From Lachnospiraceae bacterium (lineage in GTDB: Bacteria; Bacillota; Clostridia; Lachnospirales; Lachnospiraceae): a stretch of DNA of 64,000 nucleotides. The notes under the pieces were generated by a model. That model saw nothing but the letters and a program-made list of their open reading frames with translations, was not told the DNA's origin and did not search any database. How positions within the stretch are numbered: position 1 is the stretch's first letter; each line of letters begins with the position of its first letter. The translations under genes and the position numbers were made by a program. The DNA is taken from NCBI GenBank assembly GCA_017473905.1, contig JAFUJA010000022.1, forward strand, positions 1-64,000, in the 5' to 3' direction. Of this stretch, positions 18,613-28,500 are shown in pieces.

Positions 18613-20700
18613 TTACTGGGGACAATCCTTAATGGAGAAGCTCATTCTTCCCATCTTGTCCTTACCAAGGCAAACAACCTTTACTTCATCTCCGAGAGTA
18701 AGAACATCTTCTACATGTTCAATTCTCTCTTTTGCAATTTTAGAGATGTGAACCATGCCTTCTTTTCCGGGAGCAAATTCAACGAATGCACCGAATTCTT
18801 TGATGCTGACAACTTTACCCTTGAAAATCTGACCTTCTTCGAAGTCAGTTGTAATGGTCTGAATCATTTCAACAGCAACGTTCATTGCCTTCATGTCGGT
18901 ACCGCATACGCTAACTGCACCGTCATCGGTAATATCAATCTTAACACCTGTTCTGGCAATGATTTCATTGATGGTCTTACCACGCTGACCAACAACTTCA
19001 CCAATCTTCTCAGGGTCAATCTTGATCTGGATAATCTTAGGAGCGTACTCGCCAACTTCCTTACGAGGTTCTGCAATTGCAGGCTTCATGCAGTTGTCCA
19101 TGATGAAAAGTCTTGCTTCACGACATCTTGCGATTGCACCTTCTACGATTTCTCGTGTAAGACCGTGAATCTTAATATCCATCTGAATTGCAGTGATACC
19201 ATCTGTTGTACCGGTAACCTTGAAGTCCATATCGCCGAAGAAGTCTTCAAGACCCTGAATATCGGTTAACAATACGAAATCATCATCTGTATCACCGGTT
19301 ACAAGACCACAGGAAATACCTGCAACCATTTTCTTAATGGGAACACCTGCAGCCATAAGTGACATACAGGAAGCACAGGTAGATGCCATGGAAGTAGAAC
19401 CGTTAGATTCAAATGTCTCGGATACGGTACGGATTGCATAAGGGAATTCTTCCTCGGAAGGGAGTACTGCAACAAGTGCTTTTTCTGCTAATGCACCATG
19501 ACCGATTTCACGACGTCCGGGACCACGGCTAACCTTTGTTTCACCTACAGAGTATGCAGGGAAGTTATAGTGATGCATGTATCTCTTTGCCTTTTCATTG
19601 TCATCAAGACCATCAATCTTCTGAGCTTCTGACAAGGGAGCAAGGGTACATACGTTACAAATCTGAGTCTGTCCACGAGTGAACATAGCAGAACCATGTA
19701 CACGGGGAATAATATCAACTTCAGCTGCAAGACGACGAATCTGAGTAAGTTCACGACCATCGGGACGCTTGTGATCCTTTAAAATCATCTTTCTTACAGT
19801 CTTCTTCTGATACTGATAAATAGCTTCTCCTAAAACAGGAAGCCAGTCCTCTTTCTCTGCAAAAGCTTCTTCAAGCTTTGCGGTGATAACACGAATGTTT
19901 TCTTCTCTGATCTGCTTTTCATCTGTGAAAACTGCTTCTTCCATTTCAGCAGGAGTAACAATTTCCTTGATTGCTGCAAACATTTCTTCAGGAATTGCGC
20001 AGCTTGTATATTCGTGTTTTGCCTTACCAACTTCTTTTACAATATCATTGATCCATGCGATGATGGTCTGGTTTACATCATGTGCCATATAAATAGCTTC
20101 CAGCATCTTTGCTTCGGGAACTTCGTTTGCACCTGCTTCGATCATGATAACCTTCTGGGAAGTAGATGCAACGGTAAGCTGAAGGTCACCGTTCTTCCAG
20201 TCATCCTGGCTGGGATTAATGATAAGCTGTCCGTCAACAAGACCAATCTGTGTTGTTGCACAAGGTCCGTCAAAAGGAATGTCTGAAATACAGGTTGCAA
20301 TTGCAGAACCAAGCATAGCAACAAGCTCAGGACGACATGTAGGGTCAACGCTCATTACAAGGTTGTTTAAGGTTACATCATTTCTGTAATCCTTAGGGAA
20401 CAAAGGACGCATGGGACGGTCGATTACACGGCTGGTAAGAACTGCATTTTCAGATGCCTTACCTTCTCTCTTATTAAAACCACCGGGAATCTTACCAACA
20501 GAATATAACTTCTCTTCGTACTCAACGCTCAAAGGGAAGAAATCAATTCCGTCTCTGGGCTTTTCACTTGCTGTTGCAGTGGAAAGAACTGTTGTGTCAC
20601 CATAGTGCATAAAAGCTGCACCGTTTGCCTGTGCGGATACTCTTCCGATATCTACGGAAAGGGTACGTCCGCCTAATTCGATACTAAATGTTTTAAACAT
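18613..20700 (-). CDS. pnp: Polyribonucleotide nucleotidyltransferase (PNPase)
   Basis: A 695-residue phosphorolytic 3'-5' exoribonuclease with two RNase PH domains (about 1-225 and 310-545), an alpha domain between them, then KH (IGEVVGQRGKTINEIIARTG, about 565-585) and S1 (about 620-690) RNA-binding domains. It degrades and processes mRNA in the cytosol, normally as a trimer. AAGGAGA precedes the ATG. It follows rpsO, and the leader between them carries a very long hairpin described separately. Confidence 0.98.
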   Translation of the reverse strand: MFKTFSIELGGRTLSVDIGRVSAQANGAAFMHYGDTTVLSTATASEKPRDGIDFFPLSVEYEEKLYSVGKIPGGFNKREGKASENAVLTSRVIDRPMRPLFPKDYRNDVTLNNLVMSVDPTCRPELVAMLGSAIATCISDIPFDGPCATTQIGLVDGQLIINPSQDDWKNGDLQLTVASTSQKVIMIEAGANEVPEAKMLEAIYMAHDVNQTIIAWINDIVKEVGKAKHEYTSCAIPEEMFAAIKEIVTPAEMEEAVFTDEKQIREENIRVITAKLEEAFAEKEDWLPVLGEAIYQYQKKTVRKMILKDHKRPDGRELTQIRRLAAEVDIIPRVHGSAMFTRGQTQICNVCTLAPLSEAQKIDGLDDNEKAKRYMHHYNFPAYSVGETKVSRGPGRREIGHGALAEKALVAVLPSEEEFPYAIRTVSETFESNGSTSMASTCASCMSLMAAGVPIKKMVAGISCGLVTGDTDDDFVLLTDIQGLEDFFGDMDFKVTGTTDGITAIQMDIKIHGLTREIVEGAIARCREARLFIMDNCMKPAIAEPRKEVGEYAPKIIQIKIDPEKIGEVVGQRGKTINEIIARTGVKIDITDDGAVSVCGTDMKAMNVAVEMIQTITTDFEEGQIFKGKVVSIKEFGAFVEFAPGKEGMVHISKIAKERIEHVEDVLTLGDEVKVVCLGKDKMGRMSFSIKDCPQ

Positions 20701-20731
20701 TTCTCGTCTCCTTTACTTAAATTGTATTTTT

Positions 20732-20814
20732 AAGGCAGGAGTGCCGAAACTACTGCAAAAAACAAAACGGAACCGTTTTATCCTTTGCAGTGGTCTCGGA
20801 GCATTTCCCGCCTT
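20732..20814 (-). promoter_or_regulatory. Long stem-loop in the pnp leader
   Basis: Two arms of about 28-31 bases (20732-20759 and 20784-20814) pair almost completely on the minus-strand RNA, with G-U wobbles, one C-A mismatch and one small bulge, capped by a second hairpin AAAACGG/CCGTTTT (20764-20779). It sits 32 bases before the pnp start. In E. coli a comparable leader duplex is the RNase III site through which PNPase autoregulates; the same role here is inference. Confidence 0.7.
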
Positions 20815-20826
20815 GAGTTACACTTC

Positions 20827-20856
20827 AAAAAAAGGCGGACAAAACGTCCGCCTTTT
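20827..20856 (-). terminator. Terminator after rpsO
   Basis: A perfect 11-bp stem (AAAAGGCGGAC, loop GTTTT, GTCCGCCTTTT on the minus strand) ending in seven T, six bases past the rpsO stop. Since no promoter was seen between it and pnp, some read-through probably feeds pnp. Confidence 0.88.
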
Positions 20857-20861
20857 CAATA

Positions 20862-21128
20862 CTACTTTCTGATTCCAAGTCTTTCAATCAAAGAACGGTA
20901 TCTTTCAATGTCGGTTTTCTTTAAGTAGTCAAGCAGACCTCTTCTCTGACCAACCATTTTAAGAAGACCTCTTCCGGAATGATAATCCTTAGGATTCTCT
21001 TTCATGTGAGCAGTAAGTTCACGAATTCTTTCGGTTAAGATAGCAATCTGAACCTCAGGTGAACCTGTGTCACCTTCGCATCTTGCATATTCTGCAATAA
21101 TAGCCTGTTTCTTTTCTTTAGATATCAT
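20862..21128 (-). CDS. rpsO: 30S ribosomal protein S15
   Basis: An 88-residue S15 with the expected [17 protein letters not shown] segment, the HxxDxHSRRGL-equivalent ([17 protein letters not shown]) that contacts 16S rRNA helices 20-22, and the [12 protein letters not shown] end. AAGGAGG is seven bases before the ATG. The first gene of an rpsO-pnp pair, the usual arrangement. Confidence 0.99.
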   Translation of the reverse strand: MISKEKKQAIIAEYARCEGDTGSPEVQIAILTERIRELTAHMKENPKDYHSGRGLLKMVGQRRGLLDYLKKTDIERYRSLIERLGIRK

Positions 21129-21139
21129 AGTGATAACCT

Positions 21140-21200
21140 CCTTATATTTTTTACTGCCGCAACTAAGTCGCAGGTCGGAGTGTCCGACAACCTGGTTACG
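21140..21200 (-). promoter_or_regulatory. Structured rpsO leader
   Basis: Between promoter and rpsO start the minus-strand RNA can fold a stem TCGGA-CAC-TCCGA extended by CAGG/CCTG, and CTGC/GCAG beside it. S15 leaders that bind S15 are known in several phyla with differing folds; this one was not matched to a specific class. Confidence 0.4.
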
Positions 21201-21216
21201 GTTTTCATACCGAATT

Positions 21217-21245
21217 AGTATAACACAAAGAAATCAATGTGTAAA
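21217..21245 (-). promoter_or_regulatory. Promoter for rpsO-pnp
   Basis: Minus-strand TTTACA (21240-21245), exactly 17 bases, TATACT (21217-21222), about 90 bases before the rpsO start. Confidence 0.8.
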
Positions 21246-21253
21246 CACTTTTT

Positions 21254-22342
21254 TTAATCAATTAAAATGGAACGTGCAGTCATAGGAGTTCTGTAATATA
21301 CGTTGGAAATTTTAATACCCTCTCTCTTATTACTTGCATGAACAACCTGTCCGTTTCCGATGTAAATTGCAACGTGGTTAATTGTATTACCCTTACCATA
21401 AAATACCAGGTCACCGGCTTTGATTTCATCCATGGAAACCTTAGTGCCGTATGTCGCCTGACTTACGGAATAGTGAGGAAGTGTAACACCGTATTTTTTA
21501 AATACACTAAGTACGAAACCGGAGCAGTCCGCTCCATTGGTAAGACTGGTTCCGCCCCATACATAAGGGTTACCGATAAACTGTTTCGCATACTGACATA
21601 AATCAACACGCACATCAGATACGCCTTCGCCATAAAGAAGTTCTGTCATAGTAATTGCAGTGCCAAGGGTTTCGTCAATTTTGACGTAATCAGCAGACAC
21701 ATAAACCAGTTCATCATCTAAGTATACTTCCACCCATCCGTCATCAAGAACCTTGGAAACCTCAAGCTCTTCGCCTTTGGCAACCTTGGTGATAATCTCA
21801 CTGTCGGTATTGGGAAACTCTCTGACATTCAATCCATCCGTATCAGATACGGCTTTGGGCGCAACAATACTTTTGGCCTGTTTAAAAGCATCTACACCCA
21901 TAAGTAAGTATTCAAGGTTCACATAGCCTTCTACTTCACCGGATTTAATCTGTGCCCACTCTCCGTCCGGTGTAATACGAAGAATTTCACAAGCTGCATT
22001 GTTTGACATCTTGCCGACAAGTTTACCGCTTGTGTTGGGTTCTTTTCTGACATTTAAATGGTTATCTACTTTGGCGATACCCAGATTGGTATATCCCCAC
22101 AAATCTACATTATCAATTTCGCTCTGTGTAATCTTGGTTACATCACCGGCCTGCTCTAATACTTCTGCGAATCCGCAATCCCCAAAAGAGGAAGGAACGG
22201 TAAGAACTGCTTCACTGACAGGCGTTGTTTCGGAAGCCTGTACAACATTTTCTGCCGGAGTATTGATGACACCCAATGCACCAAGTGCAATGGCTGCTGA
22301 CACAGCAAGTACACATGTTTTCTTTGCATATGTTTTAATCAT
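21254..22342 (-). CDS. Secreted NlpC/P60 peptidoglycan hydrolase with SH3 domains
   Basis: A 362-residue secreted protein. It has a signal peptide (about residues 1-37), two bacterial SH3 domains (about 90-145, LNVRKEPNTSGKLVG; and 168-222, LNVREFPNTDSEI) and a C-terminal NlpC/P60 domain with Cys273 in ADCSGF, His323 in NHVAIY and His335 in VVHAS, the usual catalytic triad. Such enzymes cut gamma-D-Glu-diamino acid bonds in stem peptides during growth or division. The ATG at 22342 has GGGAG seven bases upstream. It has its own strong promoter with a WalR-type box. Confidence 0.93.
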   Translation of the reverse strand: MIKTYAKKTCVLAVSAAIALGALGVINTPAENVVQASETTPVSEAVLTVPSSFGDCGFAEVLEQAGDVTKITQSEIDNVDLWGYTNLGIAKVDNHLNVRKEPNTSGKLVGKMSNNAACEILRITPDGEWAQIKSGEVEGYVNLEYLLMGVDAFKQAKSIVAPKAVSDTDGLNVREFPNTDSEIITKVAKGEELEVSKVLDDGWVEVYLDDELVYVSADYVKIDETLGTAITMTELLYGEGVSDVRVDLCQYAKQFIGNPYVWGGTSLTNGADCSGFVLSVFKKYGVTLPHYSVSQATYGTKVSMDEIKAGDLVFYGKGNTINHVAIYIGNGQVVHASNKREGIKISNVYYRTPMTARSILID

Positions 22343-22397
22343 TTCAAATCTCCCATTCATTCTAAAATAGAATATTCTATATTTTACAATTGAAATT

Positions 22398-22414
22398 ATT
22401 ACAAAATTATTACA
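22398..22414 (-). promoter_or_regulatory. WalR/YycF-type operator
   Basis: On the minus strand TGTAAT-AATTT-TGTAAT is a perfect fit to the WalR consensus TGTWAH-N5-TGTWAH. It begins about six bases after the -10 of the NlpC/P60 promoter, covering the start site. Confidence 0.6.
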
Positions 22415-22419
22415 TCTTA

Positions 22420-22447
22420 ATTATACTTGTTTTTTATATTATGTCAA
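22420..22447 (-). promoter_or_regulatory. Strong promoter of the NlpC/P60 gene
   Basis: Perfect TTGACA (22442-22447) and TATAAT (22420-22425) on the minus strand, 16 bases apart, about 78 bases before the start codon. Confidence 0.88.
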
Positions 22448-22493
22448 CAAGTTTCCGGCAATTTATTCGCTAATTTCTACCAATTTTTCCATA

Positions 22494-22521
22494 AAAAAAC
22501 CACTGCGGCAAATACCACGGT
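22494..22521 (-). terminator. Terminator after the LRR surface protein gene
   Basis: AAAACCAC...GTGGTTTT stem (with inner CCG/CGG pairing) followed by TTTTTTT on the minus strand, 28 bases past the stop. A-run on the other side makes it potentially bidirectional. Confidence 0.85.
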
Positions 22522-22549
22522 GGTTTTTTTTAAATTAAAGATTCAAATC

Positions 22550-25500
22550 TTATTTACGGTAATCAATTGATACACTGACATAAGAAGGTTTTGCATTGAT
22601 TGCATCATCTTCAAAAGTAACCGCCAGCTTTACAGTATATTTCTTACCCGCTACCAGAGAAGCAGAATCTTTTACATAAAGAATTCCTGTTCCGTCACTT
22701 CCTTCAATATAGCCAAAGGTATCTGACTCAGATGCAAGTGCAATACTCTTGATGGTACCTGCCTGTTTCGCAGCTACATCAATTGAAATTTCCTCACCAA
22801 ATACAACCCCCTTAGCAGTCTCAAATAACACAACGCTCTTCGTGCTCTGTGTCAGTTTTGGATTCTTCTGCTTCGGAACAATCTTCACTGTGTTTTCCAG
22901 ACTCACACCAGAATCAAGGGTTACATATACCCCAAGCTGATATGCACCACCTGATTTTAATGCTCTATCAGGTAATGCCTTAATAACAATGTTTCCGCCC
23001 TCAATCTCAGCTTCAAACTTACCTGCATTTGCACCATACAGTTCTACATCTTCAACGGTTCCCGTATAGTTCTTTACAACAGGAGTTACAACAACGGAAG
23101 TTCCTTCACGGTCTAAAATATTGATACTTCCCTTTGTCTTAAAGCTGACAGATGCTTTGCTCTTTGCAAGTGCCACAGTTACTTTCAGTGTCCCCGTTAC
23201 AGGCATGTTATCTTCGGAATATGCAGTGATAATGTATGTATAGCTGCCGGCTTTTTTGAAGTAACCGGAATCTACAATACCTGCTTTCACTTCGCCATCT
23301 TCCATATAGATATCCAAAGCACCGTCATCCAAAACAGTTTGAGCTTTTTCATCTTTACCTTTTACCTGTAATTTTGCATCGTTAAAAGTAATGTCTTCAA
23401 AACCATTTACAAATGCATCTACAGTAACATAGTCATATGCGCCTACGGAATATGCTGTGTTTAAAGTAAGTGTTTTTACACCAAATGACAACTGAGGTGC
23501 TTTACCAATCTTAATATTGCAGACAGAGGTAACGCTAAGACCGTCATGCCAGTGCTCGCTGGTTAATGTAAATGTGATTTTACCGGATTTCGCGTTTTTC
23601 AATGCCTGAATTGTAGGACTACCGCTACCGTTCAAATTACTGATTTGATATCCATTTTGTTCTTTTACTGAAAATGTGTATCCCTGTTCAGGCCGAACCT
23701 CATACTGCTCAGCATAAAATACCACTTCCGCAGTGTCACACAATGTCTCGGGATACAATGTTGCAGAGCTCGGAACCGCTTTAACAACAGGAAGCTTCTT
23801 AACTACCGGTATGGTAATTTTCTTTTCATAAGTTGCCGCTTCTACATATCCTTCAAATACAATTCTGATAGTACCTTTATTGGAAGTTTTCGTATAATTT
23901 GAAGCATTGATATTTTCAGCTTCTACATAAAGTAATCCATCACTCGGTTCTTTCATGAACTCAACCAATCGGGGTTTTCCGATTCCAACACTCGGGGTAT
24001 AACTGATATCATTAATTTCAGCATCCGTTATAACAGAAATCGTACTAAAAGTTGATTCAGCAAAGAGATAGTATTCTTCCATATCAAAAGATACTTTAGG
24101 CGCCACTTCAACCACCTTAATCTTAAGCGGAAGTTCATGACTCTTTTCTTCTTCCGCATCAGTCTTAACAAGAATCTTAACGGAATAAGTACCTTTCTTT
24201 ACGGTTGCTCCGTCTTTGATACGAATTACATAGGTATCATCTGTATATTTCACTTCAAAAGAAGTTTCCGTACCCTTCTTTGCATCCACTACACTTAAGC
24301 TGTCATCATTAATTTCAAATCCGTCAGAAGGAAGCATTGTAATAGGCACGGATGCGTCAATAAGATAACCATTGATTGTTACATCTTTTTCGGACAATCT
24401 GGGCCGACTGTCTAAAACAGTTACCTTAATGTATTCGGTGTAACCACCGTTTTTAGATGCCGTTGCGGAAATATACGCAGTACCCTTTCCTAAAACATTT
24501 AAGGTTACCTTACCGCTCTTATCTGCTTTTACGATTGCAACCTTGGTATTGGTGGATTTCCATGTAAGTGATGCGTCGGAAACAACTTCTCCATAACCAA
24601 AAGCTACTGCATTAAGTTCATAAGATACTGTTCCTTCCAAATTTACAAGTTCTGCAAGATCCTGCAAATCTACGGATGTACCGTTCTGTGTTGCGTCAAA
24701 CTGAATGTCATCCACAACATTATAACCGCTAACGGTTACTTTCAATCCGGGATTGAACCATGTCTTTCCAAGATCTGCTTTTTCTACGGATACAGCATTT
24801 CCGTCTTTATTTAAAACAAATGTTACGGAAACAAAAGTGCCTTTGCTTACTTTCAAACCGGTTACGGAAGCTGCCAAAGGATTCATAACAGAAGCAGCTA
24901 CTTTTACATTGGAAGCGTTGCTGCTCTTCCATTCAAGCTGGTAATCTTCCGGTGAAATGCTACCACCTTCTGTAATTATAACAACTGAAGCATCGAAAGA
25001 TTTTCCTGCTTGAACTTCATCAAGACCGAAAATCTTAACATCTGTTACGGTAATTCCGGAAACAGGCACATCTTCAAGAACCATTGTCTGATATCCTTCT
25101 TTACTCAGGCTAACATCATATGTATGAACGCCGGTTTCAATTTCATAAGGGACTTTCCACTCTGCGGCAATACCGTCAGGTGCTGTAATTTTAAGTTCCT
25201 GTAAATTTCTATAAACGTTGGTTAATACTTCGAGTTCATTGTTTGCAATGATATACTCTCGAATTTCTGCAAGTTCTGCAGAGTTCCACATTCTGATAAT
25301 TTCAACATGGCAGGTTGCTGTTATTTCACTGTTTTCAAGGGATGCAACAATAATATCAGCTTCACCGTATCCTTTTATGGTTACGATACCTGTTGTATCT
25401 ACAGTAGCAACCGCTTCGTTAGTAGATTTGTATGTAACAACCTTGTTTAATGCGGTTGCAGGTGAAACAGTTGTTTTTAAGGTAATTTCCTTACCGATTG

Positions 25501-28500
25501 CGGTTTCTCCCGCAAAATAAATCTCTTCTCTGTTTAACTTTAAGGATTTTACATAAATACCAAGCTCAGATTTGTCCTTATAGTTGTATCCATGTGTTTT
25601 TGCAAAAATCCTTGCTACGGATCCCTCTTCACAATAAATCACAAGATTGGTTGTATCCGTATTTCCAAAGACATTTTCAGCAATAGATGTTACACCATTA
25701 GGAATATACAGGGTATCCAATGCATTACATCTCTGGAACAGATAGCCGGGCATTTCAGTCAAACGTTCAGGAAGATATACTCTCTTCAGTTCTTTACAAT
25801 CCTGGAATGTATTAGCGGAACCATAGGAATTTACAAAGGTTAAAGATGCTGTAGTTCCGTCAGGGAATATCACTTCTTCCAAATAAGTACAACCTGAGAA
25901 TGCATATGTACCAATGGAATATACAGTGGTCGGGATGGTAAGGGAACCATATACCTGTTTCTTATTTTCATCTTTTCCGCCAAATGCAGTATTGGTAAAT
26001 GCATAGTTACCAATGGTTTCAAGACCTTCATTTAAGGTAATATTCATAAGAGATGAACATGCCGCAAAGGAATAATCTCCAATTGCTGTCAATGATGCAG
26101 GGCATGTGAAATACTTTAAACTCTTACACTGATCAAAGGCATAATTGCCAATGGTTTTAATATTCTTTCCGAGATTTACTTCTTCTAATGCAGTACAGCT
26201 CTGGAATGCTCTTCCCGGAATAGCCGTTGCACGTTCAGGTAATGTTACCTTCTTTAAATTTTTACAATTATAAAAGACCTTACTGGTTCCGTAATCTTCA
26301 ACAAAAGTAAGACTTTGAGTGGTTCCGTTTGCAAAGATAACTTCTCCAAGATAAGCAGATGAATCAAATGCATAACATCCGATGGAATATACGGTAGCCG
26401 GAATGGTCAGGGTTCCATATACGGTTGTTTTGTTTTTATCCAATCCGCCAAGTGCAGCATTGTTAAATGCATTGTTTCCAATGGTTTCAAGACCTTCATT
26501 TAAATCGATACTCATAAGAGAAGTACAGGATGCAAAAGAAAAATCACCAATGCTTCTCAGTGAAGAAGGACAGGTAAAAGATTTAAGACTCTTACACTGG
26601 CTAAATGCATAATTACCAATGGCTTCCAGCTTACTTCCGCAGATTACTTCTTCAAGTAATACACAATCCTGAAATGCTCTTCCGGGAATATTCGTTGCTC
26701 GTTCGGGAAGGGTTACCTTCTTTAAATTCTTACAATCATAAAAAACTTTACTGGTTCCGTAATCTTCAACAAAAGTAAGACCTGTTGTTGTTCCATCCGC
26801 AAAAATCACTTCTCCCAGATAATCAGATGACTCAAAAGCATAACATCCGATAGATGATACAGTGGAAGGAATTGTTAACGTTCCATATACGGTTGCTTTG
26901 TTTTCATTCAAACCACCAATTGCCGCATTGTTAAATGCATAATTACCAATGGTTGTAAGACCTTCATTTAAGGTAATTTCAAATAAGCTTGTACAATCAC
27001 GGAATGCATATTCTCCAATTGTCTTTACCGATGAAGGACAGGTAAAAGATTTCAGGTTTTTACACTGGTCAAACGCTTTGGTATCAATAGATGTAAGCTT
27101 ACTTCCAACGCTAATCTCTTCCAATGCAGTACAATCAAGAAATGCATTAGAAGGAATGTTTGTTGCACGTTCGGGGAAGGTTACTTTCTTCAAGTTTTTA
27201 CATTCATAAAATACTTTGCTGACATCCCAATCCGTAACAAATTCAAGACCTGCAGTTGTTCCGTCCGCAAAAATCACTTCGCCTAAATAATCAGATGAAG
27301 CAAACGCCGAATATCCAATGGATGATACTGTGGAAGGAATGGTTAAAGTTTTGTATACAGTTGCCTTATTTTCATCTAAACCACCAATTGCTGCATTGTT
27401 AAATGCATAATCGCCAATGGTTGTAAGACCTTCATTTAAAGTAAGTTCAAACAGGCTTGTACAATCACGGAATGCATAGCCTCCGATTGTTTTTACCGAT
27501 GAAGGACAGTTAAAAGATTTCAGGTTTTTACACTGGTCAAAGGCCTTGGTATCAATGGAAATAAGCTTGCTTCCAACGCTAATCTCTTCTAATGCAGTAC
27601 AGTCCAAAAATGCATTAGAAGGAATATTTGTTGCACGCTCCGGGAAGGTTACTTTCTTTAAGTTTTTACATCCATAAAAAAGTTTACTTACCTCCCAATC
27701 AACATCAAAAGTAATCGCTTCTGTTGTTCCGTTAGCAAACACAACTTCACCAAGATATTCACAGGATTCGAAAGCATTGTATCCGATAAAGGATACCGTT
27801 GAAGGAATGGTTAAGGTCCCATATACCGTAACTTTCGTTTCATCCAATCCACCCAATGCCGCATCCACAAAAGAATGATCACCAATGGACTCGAGACCTT
27901 CATTTAAAGTAATGCTAAATAAGTTTGTACACTTATAAAAGGCATAGTCTCCAATGGTTTTTACCGTAGACGGGCATGTAAAAGATTTTAAGTTTTTACA
28001 CTGATAAAAAGCATACTTACCAATGGTTACAAGTTTTTCATTTACAGTAACAGTCTGTAAATTTTCACAATCTCTGAATGCATATGCCTCAATTGTTGTC
28101 AGGGTTTCGGGGAAGGTCACCGAAACAACCGTATCGTTATCGCGGAATACACCTTCTCCGATTGTTGTTACTCCACTGGGGATAATTACATCTGTTGCCG
28201 TACCGGTATAAGAAGTCAATACACCGGCTTCAATTACAAAATCCGCATCTGTAGAGGTGCTGTTAATGCTGTTATCATCAACAATCTCTTCTGATGCTGT
28301 TTCTTCTGAAGAATCCTCGCTCACTGCCTCTTCGGTACTTACTTCCTCAGAAACAGTTTCTTCGCTGATTTCTTCGCTTACGACTTCTTCGCTGATTGCT
28401 TCAGTCGCTTCTTCTGTCACGTCTTCCTCTGTCGCAGACTCATCCGTAACAGCTTCTTCGGTAGAAGCATCTTCCGTACTCTCAACTGACGAATCACTGA

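Noticed and set aside
18715..19269. 184-codon plus-strand open frame opposite pnp
   Set aside because: Antisense shadow of a fully conserved gene; no ribosome site and no family resemblance.
25770..27890. Possible CRISPR or satellite array
   Set aside because: Repeats are about 468 bp, coding and in frame; no short repeat-spacer pattern.
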